The notes beneath the pieces are model-generated. The model saw only the letters and a program-made list of their open reading frames with translations. It had not been told where the DNA came from and made no database searches. Position numbers and translations under genes: made by a program. This document shows, piece by piece, positions 18,879 to 28,310 of a DNA stretch of 64,000 nucleotides. Source of the DNA: Confluentibacter flavum (lineage in GTDB: Bacteria; Bacteroidota; Bacteroidia; Flavobacteriales; Flavobacteriaceae); the NCBI RefSeq assembly GCF_002843175.1, contig NZ_PJEO01000052.1:87418-151417 (forward strand), given 5' to 3'. The stretch's first letter is position 1. Every line of letters begins with the position of its first letter.

Positions 18879-20564
18879 ATGAAATTAATCCTATTTTTTT
18901 TACTAATTACCTCAACATTTATTGGTGCCCAAAACAATTATCCACAAGATTATTTTGGAAATCCGTTAGAAATACCACTGATATTATCCGGTAATTTTGC
19001 AGAATTACGTTCTAACCATTTTCATTCTGGACTGGACATTAAAACGCAACAACGTATTGGACTAAAAGTTTTGGCTGCTGCAGATGGTTATGTAAGTAGA
19101 ATTAAAATTCAGCATTATGGCTATGGAAAAACATTATATATAACCCACCCTAATGGCTACACAACCGTTTATGCGCATTTATCGGAATATTCGCCCGCCA
19201 TTGAAGCGTATGTTAAAAAACATCAATATGAAGTAGAGTCATACGAAATTGAAACATTCCCAAATACGGGAGAATTATTGGTTAAAAAAGGTGAACTTGT
19301 TGCCTATAGTGGAAACTCTGGAGGTTCTGGCGGACCACATCTTCATTTTGAAATTAGGGACAAGGATGAGCTTCCCATGAATCCGATGCTTTTTGGCATT
19401 GAAATTAAAGATACCTCCAAACCTGTAATCACCTCCCTGTATGCCTATCCTATTGGAGATAGTTCAACTATAAATAAATCCAAAATAAAACAAAGGCTCA
19501 AATTAACTCCATTAAAAGGTGGTGATTATGCGGCCGAAAGTATTAATGCTTTTGGAGATATTGGATTCGCCATTAACACCTTTGACCGACAAGATTTCGG
19601 AGCCAATAGCAACGGTGTTTATAACATACAGACGTTTATTAATGGCAGCCAGAATTTTGAAGTAGATTTTAAAAAGTTCTCTTTTGATGAAACAAATCGT
19701 CTCAACAGATTTATAGATTACCAACATTTTAAAACCAAGCAAGAGCGTGTCCAAAAATTATTTAGTGATAACAATGATCTTAGCATGTTAAAATCGATTA
19801 AGAACAATGGGATTTTAACCATACAAGATAGCACAAGCCTTGTTTATAAAATTCGGGTAAGTGATTATAAGAACAATGAATCTTGGATAACCATTCCCAT
19901 CAAAGGTGCCAAACCAAATATAGTTCAAAATCCAAATAAAAAAACCACGCCGTATTTTATATATACAAAAGGAACTACTAATTTAAAAGAAGGCAATGTA
20001 TCCGTTGATATTTTTCCAGACACTTTTTATGAAGATTATTACCTCGATTTTAAAGTGAAAAACGATACACTTTTTTTAGAGGAGGATATTGTTCCACTTA
20101 AAAAAACCTTCAATATAAGTTACGATATAAGCAAGTATTCCGATGTTGATAAAAGTAAACTATACATTGCTAGGTTAATTGGTGCTAAAAAATATCCTGT
20201 TTATGAAAACACCAAGAGAAAAGGTGACATTTTATCAAGCAGCATAAAAAATCTTGGGACTTTTGCATTGGCTAGAGATAACGTAAATCCAACTATAGCA
20301 CCCATAAATTTTAAAAATAATCAATGGATAAGTGATTTTAGATATTTAAAAATTAAAATTAACGATGCGCAAACAGGTATTTCAAATTTTAGAGCTACTA
20401 TCAATGACAAATGGATTTTAACGGAATACGACTATAAAACTAAAACCCTAACATACGATTTTAATGATGTTGTAAGTAACGAAACGAAGAACGATTTAAA
20501 GGTCATTGTTACAGATAATGTTGGAAATAGTGCTACTTTTGAAGCAACTTTTTACAGAAAATAA
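18879..20564 (+). CDS. M23-family (LytM) peptidase, secreted
   Basis: A 561-residue exported protein with signal peptide MKLILFFLLITSTFIGA. The LytM endopeptidase domain comes first (about 35-180): zinc ligands H49 and D53 in HFHSGLDIK, and the HLH triad partner in GGPHLHFEI (154-156). All catalytic residues are present, so it should cut peptidoglycan cross-bridges or act on the envelope. The remaining 380 residues are beta-rich, with no recognised domain but a regular Ig-like look (VSDYKNNESWITIPI, VIVTDNVGNSATF near the end). It ends 10 bases before a TonB-dependent receptor and is probably co-transcribed. Confidence 0.92.
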   Translation: MKLILFFLLITSTFIGAQNNYPQDYFGNPLEIPLILSGNFAELRSNHFHSGLDIKTQQRIGLKVLAAADGYVSRIKIQHYGYGKTLYITHPNGYTTVYAHLSEYSPAIEAYVKKHQYEVESYEIETFPNTGELLVKKGELVAYSGNSGGSGGPHLHFEIRDKDELPMNPMLFGIEIKDTSKPVITSLYAYPIGDSSTINKSKIKQRLKLTPLKGGDYAAESINAFGDIGFAINTFDRQDFGANSNGVYNIQTFINGSQNFEVDFKKFSFDETNRLNRFIDYQHFKTKQERVQKLFSDNNDLSMLKSIKNNGILTIQDSTSLVYKIRVSDYKNNESWITIPIKGAKPNIVQNPNKKTTPYFIYTKGTTNLKEGNVSVDIFPDTFYEDYYLDFKVKNDTLFLEEDIVPLKKTFNISYDISKYSDVDKSKLYIARLIGAKKYPVYENTKRKGDILSSSIKNLGTFALARDNVNPTIAPINFKNNQWISDFRYLKIKINDAQTGISNFRATINDKWILTEYDYKTKTLTYDFNDVVSNETKNDLKVIVTDNVGNSATFEATFYRK

Positions 20565-20574
20565 ATAAACACGT

Positions 20575-23037
20575 TTGAAAACAAAATTTTGGTTTATTAT
20601 TCTCCTTTTTTTATCGATAACACGACTAAGTTATTCGCAAACAGCCACTATAAAAGGTGTCATTCTTGATGAAAAGAATATTGCTATTGAAAACGTCAAT
20701 ATTAAAGCTGGTTTAATCGGAACACAAACCAATGAAAACGGATTTTTCAGCATTGAAATTCCTGCTAACCAAGAGGTTGAAATAGAATTCACACACATAT
20801 CGCACAAAAAGGTAGTTAGCACTTTCAACCTTAAAAATGGTGAGGATTTTGAATTCAATCCTATAATGAACAACACAACAGAACAAATAGGTATGGTTGT
20901 TGTTTCCAGTAAACGCCAAAAAGAAGTTGAAGGTATAACGACTTTAAATCCGGAAACCATTAGAAAAATTCCAGGCGCCAATGCAGGCATTGAAAATTTA
21001 TTGATGACGCTTCCTGGAGTTAGCAACAACAATGAACTGAGCACCCAATACGCCGTTCGTGGTGGTAATTACGATGAAAACTTGGTATACGTTAATGATA
21101 TTGAAGTGTATCGTCCTTTTTTAATACGATCCGGACAACAAGAAGGCTTGAGTTTTGTTAATACTGACATGGTTCAAAATGTCGATTTTTCGTCTGGAGG
21201 TTTTCAAGCCAAATATGGCGACAAATTATCTTCGGTATTGGATATTACTTATAAAAACCCGTATCAATTTGAGGTTAATGCCGATTTAAGTCTGCTAGGT
21301 GGCAGTTTGTCTTTTGAAAACATAAGCAAAGATTCTAAGTTTACCGGAATCGTAGGTGTTCGTTATCGAGATAATAGTTTGTTGGTTAAAGAAAAAGAAA
21401 CCGAAACTAATTTCAAACCCGCATTTGCCGATGCGCAGGCTTATTTAACGTATAAATTTTCCAATAAATTCCATTTAAGTTTTTTAGGAAATGCCTCTAT
21501 TAATAAATATGATTATCAACCACAAGCAAGGCAAACCAATTTTGGTACGCTAAGCGAACCGAAAGCGCTCATAGTTTTTTATGATGGTCAAGAAAAAGAT
21601 CAGTATCAAACTTATTTTGGTGCTTTTAAAGGCACTTATTTTGCTAATGATGATTTAACCCTAAAATTTATTGCTTCTACATACCATACAACTGAGGAAG
21701 AATATTTTGATATTTTGGCTCAATACAGGCTTGGTGAAGTTAACAGTAATATTGGTGATGAAAATTTAGGGGAGGTTGAATTTAGTGAAGGTGTTGGGAG
21801 TCAATTGAATCACGGACGTAATGATTTAGACGCACTAATAACAAATATTGAGCATAAAGGTGATTTTAAGATTAATGATAACCGTATTGAATGGGCTTTA
21901 AAATATACCAATGAAGATTTTCGAGACCGTTTGGTTGAATGGGAAGTTATAGATTCGGCAGGTTTTTCAATCAGGCCTCCAAAAGCTACACCCATAAACG
22001 AACAACCTTACTTTCCTTACGAAGGTCCTTTAATGCCCTATCAAAATGTTAGAGCTACTAATTACGTCACCATTAACCGATTGCAAGCGTATACGCAATG
22101 GAGTAAACGTGCCACGTTAGGAAGTAGTGATGTTTGGTATAATGCAGGGATTCGCGTTCATAATTGGTCGGTTTCAGGCGATAATATATCGTCATCCAAT
22201 CAAACGATTTTTAGTCCGCGAGCACAATTCGCTATAAAACCCCACTGGAAAAAAGACATGCTTTTTAGAATTGCTGGCGGTTTGTATTACCAGCCACCAT
22301 TTTATAGAGAACTTAGGGATTCATTGGGAACTGTTAATCCCAATGTAAAAGCACAAAAATCATTTCATTTGGTTTTAGGAAACGATTATAGTTTTAAAAT
22401 GTGGGATAGACCATTTAAACTTACCACAGAAGCTTATTACAAAAAATTAACCGATGTTAATCCGTACACCTTAGAAAATGTCCGCATTCGCTACAGAGCC
22501 AAAAACAATGCAGAAGCATATGCTTATGGCTTGGATATGCGACTTAATGGAGAATTTGTACCAGGAACAGAATCATGGTTTAGCTTTAGTTACTTAAAAA
22601 CCGAAGAAAACATCGATGATAGAGGTTATATAGCAAGGCCCACAGATCAACGTTTAAAGTTTGCGGCCTTATTTCAAGATTATGTGCCCAATATCCCAAA
22701 CATGAAAGTGTATTTAAACTTGGTTTACAATACAGGATTACCAGGAGGCTCCCCTAGTTATGCGGATTCTTATGAGTACCAAACTAGATTGCCCGATTAC
22801 AAGCGTGCTGATATTGGCTTTCAATTTGTTTTGGTTGATGAAAACAAACCCTTTAAAAACGGTTGGAAAAAGCCCTTTAAAGAACTCTCTTTTGGTGTTG
22901 AAATCTATAACATATTCGATGTACAAAACTCCATTACCAATACTTGGGTAAGAGATGTATATAGCAAACGCCAATATGCCATTCCTAATTACTTAACACC
23001 AAGGGTTTTTAATATTAGAACAACTATGAAGTTTTAA
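20575..23037 (+). CDS. TonB-dependent outer-membrane receptor
   Basis: An 820-residue receptor. The start is a TTG at 20575, which gives the signal peptide MKTKFWFIILLFLSITRLSYS directly; no ATG fits. A carboxypeptidase-regulatory-like beta-sandwich (25-110, ATIKGVILDEKN) is followed by the plug (NPETIRKIPGANAGIENLLM, then YAVRGGNYDENLVYVND) and a 22-stranded barrel ending in NIRTTMKF with a terminal Phe. The substrate is unknown. It follows the M23 peptidase with a 10-base gap and no terminator, a pairing that suggests a joint envelope function. Confidence 0.92.
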   Translation: MKTKFWFIILLFLSITRLSYSQTATIKGVILDEKNIAIENVNIKAGLIGTQTNENGFFSIEIPANQEVEIEFTHISHKKVVSTFNLKNGEDFEFNPIMNNTTEQIGMVVVSSKRQKEVEGITTLNPETIRKIPGANAGIENLLMTLPGVSNNNELSTQYAVRGGNYDENLVYVNDIEVYRPFLIRSGQQEGLSFVNTDMVQNVDFSSGGFQAKYGDKLSSVLDITYKNPYQFEVNADLSLLGGSLSFENISKDSKFTGIVGVRYRDNSLLVKEKETETNFKPAFADAQAYLTYKFSNKFHLSFLGNASINKYDYQPQARQTNFGTLSEPKALIVFYDGQEKDQYQTYFGAFKGTYFANDDLTLKFIASTYHTTEEEYFDILAQYRLGEVNSNIGDENLGEVEFSEGVGSQLNHGRNDLDALITNIEHKGDFKINDNRIEWALKYTNEDFRDRLVEWEVIDSAGFSIRPPKATPINEQPYFPYEGPLMPYQNVRATNYVTINRLQAYTQWSKRATLGSSDVWYNAGIRVHNWSVSGDNISSSNQTIFSPRAQFAIKPHWKKDMLFRIAGGLYYQPPFYRELRDSLGTVNPNVKAQKSFHLVLGNDYSFKMWDRPFKLTTEAYYKKLTDVNPYTLENVRIRYRAKNNAEAYAYGLDMRLNGEFVPGTESWFSFSYLKTEENIDDRGYIARPTDQRLKFAALFQDYVPNIPNMKVYLNLVYNTGLPGGSPSYADSYEYQTRLPDYKRADIGFQFVLVDENKPFKNGWKKPFKELSFGVEIYNIFDVQNSITNTWVRDVYSKRQYAIPNYLTPRVFNIRTTMKF

Positions 23038-23062
23038 TTTAGTCGCCAGTTTATTTTTATTT

Positions 23063-23446
23063 TCAAATTAGTTTGAGAGGCTTAACTCTTATGTAGAAAT
23101 ATAAAGCCAGAAGAAAGTCTATGGTCAAGCAAAATATATCATAACCTTCAGGAGCACTTGAGCTATAATATGGAAATAGAATGTCCCAAATACCGTGTAG
23201 AATTAGTCCTATTATGATCAGAATAAAATTCTTCTTATAACCAAAATAAGAAAATGCAAAAAATATTGCAGCTCCAAGTATGGCATAAGTCAGCGAGAGA
23301 ACATCATTCCAAGAAAAACCAATATAAATAAAAGGAATGCCAACTAATGTCAAAGCACCGATTAGTCGTTTTTCTAAAAATTGGAATATTTCCAACAAAC
23401 CAATTATTGCAATAGTTACAATAACTCCTATATAAAAATCATTCAT
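23063..23446 (-). CDS. Four-helix membrane protein, DUF6010-like
   Basis: A 127-residue integral membrane protein with four hydrophobic segments and a conserved-looking HGIWDILFPYY between the third and fourth. The pattern resembles DUF6010, whose function is unknown; the assignment is from memory of the HGxWD motif. It lies in a small accessory patch with the DUF3703 gene, both reading leftward, with a 100-base spacer. Confidence 0.65.
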   Translation of the reverse strand: MNDFYIGVIVTIAIIGLLEIFQFLEKRLIGALTLVGIPFIYIGFSWNDVLSLTYAILGAAIFFAFSYFGYKKNFILIIIGLILHGIWDILFPYYSSSAPEGYDIFCLTIDFLLALYFYIRVKPLKLI

Positions 23447-23550
23447 TTTTTAAAATTGTTAATTTATTAGTAATGAAGTCTTGTAGTTAAAGTATCGGGT
23501 ATTATTATTTCGCCATGAAATCATGCGCTGGATAATTTTTGTTTTTGGAT

Positions 23551-23922
23551 TTAATTCACTCCTGCTTTAAAAAAAATATCTTTCAGTTCCTTTTCTATTG
23601 GAAATGATTTTAGAGGTGGAACATTTGCTCCTCCGGGATTTCCGACTGGAATTTTTCCAATAAATGATTTTACTCCACCAAAAATTAAACGAGGTATTTG
23701 ACCTATAATTTCTTTTCGGCTTTTGATTTTGAATCCGAATTGCAACATTTTCCAATGTACGAATGTGTGTGAGAAAGGATATTTTTGACCGATTATGTGA
23801 GCTCGTTCTAAATGATTCCATGCACTTTTTAAGTTCCCTTTCGAATATTCAATACGGTACTTTTCAAGTTCTGCAATATAATATGGTTTTAATCTCTTTG
23901 GAAACGAAGTGTAAAATTTCAT
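23551..23922 (-). CDS. DUF3703 family protein
   Basis: A 123-residue soluble protein with the family's diagnostic blocks: AWNHLERAHIIGQKYPFSHT, HWKMLQFGFKIKSRKEI, and IPVGNPGGANVPPLKSFPI near the C-terminus. The function is unknown; in other bacteria it is often found near metal or stress genes. Start ATG at 23922. A second open frame on the same strand (23567-23821) is only a shadow. The upstream region is extremely AT-rich. Confidence 0.85.
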   Translation of the reverse strand: MKFYTSFPKRLKPYYIAELEKYRIEYSKGNLKSAWNHLERAHIIGQKYPFSHTFVHWKMLQFGFKIKSRKEIIGQIPRLIFGGVKSFIGKIPVGNPGGANVPPLKSFPIEKELKDIFFKAGVN

Positions 23923-24252
23923 TTTTTAATTTTTTCAAGATTTAAATTCTATTAATTTGGTTTGCTCTGAAATTGCCCAACGTATGGATTTAAACTCACA
24001 CTAATATAATGAAAATTTCCTCATAAATTCAAAGGGCTTTTAATGGTCCCTAAATTATTTTTAAAACACTTTTTCAAAAATAATATTGAAATTTGTAAAA
24101 TCATTACTATAAAACCTATTTTAAAAATACTTCGTTTGATTCGTTTCTTATTCAATCAATAAAACCAACTTATTTTGCTAAAATTTATTAATTAGGTTTA
24201 ATCGATAAGAATGAAATATTTGTATATTTAACTATAAAATAAACTGATATTT
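23923..24252. other. AT-rich intergenic stretch of 330 bases
   Basis: It holds no convincing frame, RNA fold or exact TAnnTTTG element. One GCCCAACG sequence at 23978 resembles half of an integron recombination site but has no partner. It must carry the promoters of the divergent DUF3703 and cyclase genes. Confidence 0.6.
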
Positions 24253-24900
24253 ATGGAAGAAAATATTTGTATTCTCATGTCAGATTTATCAGGTTATACA
24301 GCCCTTACAGAAGTACATGGTGCTGTTTCTGCTGCAGACCTAATTGATAGGTATATCGAAATTATAAAGGAATGCCTTGTGGGTGATTGCCATCTCCAGG
24401 AACGTACAGGTGATGAGGTGATGGTTGTATCTTCAAATCCTGATTTTTTACTTGCAACAGCAGTCAGGATTATAAACTATACATCCAATGAACATAATTT
24501 TCTTCAGGTTCATGGCGGTATTCATTATGGAAAAGTTCTAACAAGACATAACAGCTATTTTGGCACTACAATAAACCTAACATCAAGAATTGCGGCCAAA
24601 GCGAGCCCAGGCACATTTTGGTGTTCAGAAACGTTTATCGAATCACTCTTTGATAAGAGTCTTTTTAAGCTGCAATCGATGGGGAGGCACAGCTTCAAAA
24701 ATATAAGTGGAGTAATGGAAATGTATGAGTTAAGAAGTGAAAGCAAAAACAAAGTTTTTATTGATAGTGTTTGCAGAATGTTGATTTTGGATATAGTCCA
24801 AGCCACAAAGCATCCTAAATTGGAAAATATCTTCTTTTGTTCGCCTGCCTGCCTCGATATTTATTTAAAAAGTCAATCGACCAATCCTGAAGTTTACTAA
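24253..24900 (+). CDS. Class III nucleotide cyclase fused to a YHS-like metal-binding domain
   Basis: A 215-residue protein. Residues 1-165 are a class III cyclase catalytic domain: metal-binding D11 (MSDLSGYTAL) and D54 (ERTGDEVMVV), and the transition-state pair N108 and R112 (INLTSRI). The base-recognition position before TGD is Glu50, as in guanylyl rather than adenylyl cyclases, and the partner position is Ser101. Residues 168-205 (DSVCRM ... FFCSPACLDIY) look like a YHS domain, a small Cys-based metal-binding module; C174, C196 and C200 are kept. No membrane segment. Single gene. It could be a cytosolic metal- or redox-gated cyclase, or a degenerate, inactive relative. Confidence 0.82.
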   Translation: MEENICILMSDLSGYTALTEVHGAVSAADLIDRYIEIIKECLVGDCHLQERTGDEVMVVSSNPDFLLATAVRIINYTSNEHNFLQVHGGIHYGKVLTRHNSYFGTTINLTSRIAAKASPGTFWCSETFIESLFDKSLFKLQSMGRHSFKNISGVMEMYELRSESKNKVFIDSVCRMLILDIVQATKHPKLENIFFCSPACLDIYLKSQSTNPEVY

Positions 24901-24979
24901 CTATCATTAAGCTAAATATCCCTTATGATTGAATTAAAATCTAATTTATAGTCTCTTTGTTTTATTTTAATCTTTGATA

Positions 24980-26119
24980 TTAAATCAATTCCTTCAAAAC
25001 ACCAATAACATAATCAATATCTGCTTTGGTATTGTAAATACTAAAAGAAAAGCGAACGGAAGGTTTTTGCAATTGTTCATCATTTAAAATTTCAGCAAGT
25101 ACATGCGAATTCTGTGAACTTCCACTTTGGCAAGCACTTCCTTTGGAACAGGCAATGCCTTTTAAATCCAACTGAAATAAGAACATAGCTGCCTTTGATG
25201 GATTAACGGGTAAACAAACATTTATAAGCGTATAAGTGCTTTTTTTAATATTTCCTGAATTTCCATTGAAAGTAACTTTCGGAATGTCATTGGAAATTTT
25301 ATCAATAAAATACTGTTTCAAATTTGAAATATAAGCACTTTCTTCATCTAAATTTCTGTAGGCCATATCCATAGCCTCAGCAATACCTACAATATTATGG
25401 ATACTCTCTGTCCCTGCCCTAAGGCCTCTTTCTTGCTCGCCACCAAAAATCAAAGGTTTTAATCCTGAATTTTTTCTAACAAAAGCAAAACCAACACCCT
25501 TTGGTCCATGAAATTTATGGGCACTAGCCGCTAAAAAATCAACTTGAATATCTTGTAAATCCAATTTATAATGTCCAACAGATTGAACGGTATCGGTGTG
25601 AAAAAAAGCCTCATTAGTTTTACACAATGTAACAACACGTTTCAAATCCAAAACATTGCCAATTTCATTATTTATATGCATTAAGCTAACTAAAGTCTTG
25701 CTCTCTGTTTTTAATAATGTTTCTAAATGTAAATAATCAATATCGCCGTTTGGTTCTATATCTACATAGCTAACAGACATTATATATTCTTTGTCTAGTT
25801 GCTCTATAGTATGTAAAACCGCGTGATGTTCAATTTTCGAAGTAATGATGTGGGTAACACCTAAATCTCTCACGGCACTTCTTAAAATTAAATTGTTGGC
25901 TTCAGTACCTCCAGAAGTAAATACAATCTCACTAGCAGAAACATTTAAGTAACTGGCAATTCTCTTCCTATATTTTTCAATAATTGATTTAGATGACCTA
26001 CCAAAACTATGTGATGATGAGGGATTTCCATAATTATTTTTCATGATGTTAGTCATCTCATTGATAACTTCATCCCGAATTTGTGTCGTCGCTGCGTTGT
26101 CTAAATAAACGTGTTTCAT
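24980..26119 (-). CDS. Cysteine desulfurase (NifS/IscS class)
   Basis: A 379-residue PLP enzyme that takes sulfur from cysteine for Fe-S clusters and thio-modifications. The PLP lysine is K202 in ASAHKFHGPKG; the His stacking on PLP lies in SKIEHHAVLHT; the persulfide Cys is C330 in CSKGSACQSGS on the long flexible loop of group I enzymes. Start ATG at 26119, with a full consensus promoter upstream (26137-26166). No isc scaffold gene is adjacent. It may also supply sulfur to thiolation enzymes; any link to the PP-loop NRPS 24 kb away is speculative. Confidence 0.93.
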   Translation of the reverse strand: MKHVYLDNAATTQIRDEVINEMTNIMKNNYGNPSSSHSFGRSSKSIIEKYRKRIASYLNVSASEIVFTSGGTEANNLILRSAVRDLGVTHIITSKIEHHAVLHTIEQLDKEYIMSVSYVDIEPNGDIDYLHLETLLKTESKTLVSLMHINNEIGNVLDLKRVVTLCKTNEAFFHTDTVQSVGHYKLDLQDIQVDFLAASAHKFHGPKGVGFAFVRKNSGLKPLIFGGEQERGLRAGTESIHNIVGIAEAMDMAYRNLDEESAYISNLKQYFIDKISNDIPKVTFNGNSGNIKKSTYTLINVCLPVNPSKAAMFLFQLDLKGIACSKGSACQSGSSQNSHVLAEILNDEQLQKPSVRFSFSIYNTKADIDYVIGVLKELI

Positions 26120-26136
26120 TTTTTTTAAATCTGGCG

Positions 26137-26166
26137 CAAAATTACTTCAAATAAAATTATTATCAA
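26137..26166 (-). promoter_or_regulatory. Promoter of the cysteine desulfurase gene
   Basis: A full Bacteroidota promoter on the minus strand: TTG (26166-26164), 19 bases, then TAATTTTG (26144-26137), matching TTG-N17-23-TAnnTTTG. It starts transcription just before the ATG at 26119. Confidence 0.7.
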
Positions 26167-26194
26167 TATCAGGCGTTATAAATAACAATTCTAT

Positions 26195-26202
26195 TATTTT
26201 TG
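26195..26202 (+). promoter_or_regulatory. -7 element for the Ca-repeat lipoprotein gene
   Basis: Exact TATTTTTG, 17 bases before the ATG at 26220; divergent from the cysteine desulfurase promoter. Confidence 0.4.
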
Positions 26203-26219
26203 CCTTAAAACCCAAACCA

Positions 26220-27122
26220 ATGAAGAAATCTTTATTTGTTATACTATTAATAAATTTAATCTTTTCTTTTTCTTGTAGTGATGGTGATGTGATTGCGGTA
26301 GAGTTTGATTTTGACGAGTCATTTCAAGCCTGTGGAGAATCGGATATAGTATTTTTTAAAACCAAAAATGATCCATCTGAATCTTTATCCATCTTCATTG
26401 AAAACCTAACACTAGCTGAAATTATAAATGTAGGAACAAGTAATACCCTTGTTACACCTAAAACTGGCTTATTTAATTATAGAACCTACAATAATGTGAC
26501 ATTGCCCACTAATTTATTTTGTAGTGACGTTCCTTCTTCCGAAATAAGAATAGCTCAAGATTACCAAAGCACAGCTACAGCAATTATAACGACAACTTTA
26601 ACCAAAGATGATAACGATGGTATTCCAGCTGCTTTAGAAGACATAAACGGCAATGGCAATTTAGAAGACGATGATACTGATGGTGATGGCATTCCAAATT
26701 ATTTAGACGCGGACGACGATGGTGATAATGTTTTGACGAAAGATGAAAACCCAGACCCAAACGGTGACGGTGTATTGGATGACGCACAAGATACCGATGG
26801 TGATGGCATCCCCGATTATTTAGATGATGATGATGATGGTGATGGCATTTTAACCCGCGATGAAGAAACAGATACTGAAGACCAAAACCCTAGAAATGAT
26901 GTTAGCGACACTTTAGTTGGACCAGATTATTTAAATAGTGATGTTGCCATTAGCGTTCCTGCTACTGCTTACAGAAACCATATTATTAACTTAAGTTATT
27001 TGGTAACCCTTAAGGTAACTGGTATTAGTTTGGAAATCTTGTCGCAAGATGAATTTGATTTTGGTGTTTTGGAAAACACTGGTTTATCTGATACTGAACA
27101 AGTTGTCCCTCCCTTTAATTAG
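26220..27122 (+). CDS. Lipoprotein with thrombospondin type 3-like calcium repeats
   Basis: A 300-residue protein with a lipoprotein signal (NLIFSFSCSDGD, Cys at residue 19). After a beta-rich segment, residues about 125-220 are acidic DxDxDG repeats (DTDGDGIPNYLDADDDGD, DTDGDGIPDYLDDDDDGD), the calcium-binding type 3 repeat seen in many surface proteins of Bacteroidota. A short C-terminal domain follows. It is likely exposed at the cell surface or outer membrane; partner unknown. The last 8 bases overlap the convergent Smr gene. Confidence 0.88.
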   Translation: MKKSLFVILLINLIFSFSCSDGDVIAVEFDFDESFQACGESDIVFFKTKNDPSESLSIFIENLTLAEIINVGTSNTLVTPKTGLFNYRTYNNVTLPTNLFCSDVPSSEIRIAQDYQSTATAIITTTLTKDDNDGIPAALEDINGNGNLEDDDTDGDGIPNYLDADDDGDNVLTKDENPDPNGDGVLDDAQDTDGDGIPDYLDDDDDGDGILTRDEETDTEDQNPRNDVSDTLVGPDYLNSDVAISVPATAYRNHIINLSYLVTLKVTGISLEILSQDEFDFGVLENTGLSDTEQVVPPFN

Positions 27123-27675
27123 GCTCCACATTTTGATAAATATAAACTTCGGTGGCACCCACTCCATATTTTTGGTAATTGCCGTCATAAAATTTTACAT
27201 TATTATAGCGTGCGAATAAGTATTCCAATTCTACTTTTAGAACCCCTTCCCCAACCCCATGGATAAATACTATTTTTTGAATGCGTTTTGACATGGCAAA
27301 TTCCAATTGGCGTTTGGCTGTATCTAACTGAAGTGTAAGTATATCATGATTACTCATCCCCTTTGAAGAGTTGACCAATTGATTGATGTGCAAATCAACC
27401 TCCATGGTTGGTTCATAACGTTCTTTAGCTTTTGTTTTTTGCTGTTTTCTTTTGGGAGTTTCTTTTTCTGAAATAACCGTTTTAATGCTCGTATTTGTAA
27501 ATAATGCTGATTTTATAGAATTGTCTGATTTCTTCTTGATAAGCTCATTACTTCTATAATCAAGCAAAAAACCATCATTAGTTTCTATCGTGATCACATT
27601 ATCTTTAATTATTTTGATAATACCTGAAAAATCTTCATCTATAACCAATACTCGATCACCAACATTAAAATCCAT
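27115..27675 (-). CDS. Smr-domain protein (DUF2027-type)
   Basis: A 186-residue protein. An N-terminal SH3-like barrel (GDRVLVIDEDFSGIIKII) is followed by a basic linker (KRKQQKTKAKER) and a C-terminal Smr domain with MEVDLHINQL and the signature FIHGVGEGVLKVEL. Smr domains related to the C-terminus of MutS2 nick or cut nucleic acids, in MutS2 itself rescuing collided ribosomes or suppressing recombination. This is the short Bacteroidota form without the MutS ATPase. It is followed upstream by a tiny membrane gene, 11 bases away. Confidence 0.88.
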   Translation of the reverse strand: MDFNVGDRVLVIDEDFSGIIKIIKDNVITIETNDGFLLDYRSNELIKKKSDNSIKSALFTNTSIKTVISEKETPKRKQQKTKAKERYEPTMEVDLHINQLVNSSKGMSNHDILTLQLDTAKRQLEFAMSKRIQKIVFIHGVGEGVLKVELEYLFARYNNVKFYDGNYQKYGVGATEVYIYQNVEPN

Positions 27676-27686
27676 AATTAATTAGT

Positions 27687-27863
27687 TTAATTGTTTTCTT
27701 CATCATTAAATTTACTAGGTATTGTTTTAGAAATCCTATAAACCCCTAACATTAACATGGTAATGCCGCCAATTAAAATAAATAGATTTTGCTCAGTACC
27801 AGTTTTAGAATATAGGGCAATAATAGCTCCTAAGATTATAAGTATGTAATTAATATATTTCAT
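27687..27863 (-). CDS. Small two-helix membrane protein
   Basis: A 58-residue protein from the ATG at 27863 (MKYINYILIILGAIIALYSK) with two hydrophobic segments and a charged C-terminus (KFNDEENN). A longer start at 27899 adds a Lys-rich leader and is less likely. It is upstream of the Smr gene with an 11-base gap, so probably one operon. No family recognised. Confidence 0.65.
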   Translation of the reverse strand: MKYINYILIILGAIIALYSKTGTEQNLFILIGGITMLMLGVYRISKTIPSKFNDEENN

Positions 27864-28037
27864 CAATGTAAAAAGTTGTTTTTTATAAATTTTCAGCAAT
27901 CAAAATAAATTATTGAAAAGTAATCAATAATTTTTATTCAAATATATTGTTTACTGTATTATACCAAGTTTTTAAATGTATAAAACATTTTCCTTATATT
28001 TAATTTACAAAACCAACCATTTATTAAATTTTATCTT

Positions 28038-28310
28038 ATGGAAAATAAACCACCAAGACCTAATAGCTATTTGGCTTTAGCTATTATTACCACAATAGTA
28101 TGTTGTTTACCAACAGGCATCGTAAGTATAATTTATTCAACAAAAGTCAATGGTCTATATGAAGATGGAAAATATGAAGAGGCACTAAAAGCTTCTAAAA
28201 ACGCAAAAACATGGGGATTAATTTCTATTGGTATTACTTTAATAGTTATTATCCTGTATGTCCTCATTTTTGGTTTAGCCATTTTTGGAGCAATAGCTGA
28301 TGTTTATTAA
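28038..28310 (+). CDS. CD225/dispanin-family membrane protein
   Basis: A 90-residue protein with the CD225 layout: PRPNSYLALAIITTIVCCLPTGIVSIIYS as a first, re-entrant hydrophobic segment ending in a Cys pair and the family's CCLP, an amphipathic ALKASKNAKTW segment, and a second transmembrane helix. In animals this family includes the IFITM proteins; bacterial members are uncharacterised. Its end overlaps the next gene by 11 bases, and it heads a run of four small membrane genes. Confidence 0.85.
   Translation: MENKPPRPNSYLALAIITTIVCCLPTGIVSIIYSTKVNGLYEDGKYEEALKASKNAKTWGLISIGITLIVIILYVLIFGLAIFGAIADVY

Noticed and set aside
23978..23985. Half of an integron attC site (GCCCAACG)
   Set aside because: No matching GTTRRRY partner was found within 150 bases, and there is no integrase nearby.
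26584..26787. Antisense open frame rich in His and Arg
   Set aside because: It is the reverse complement of the Asp/Gly calcium repeats; no start signal or homology.
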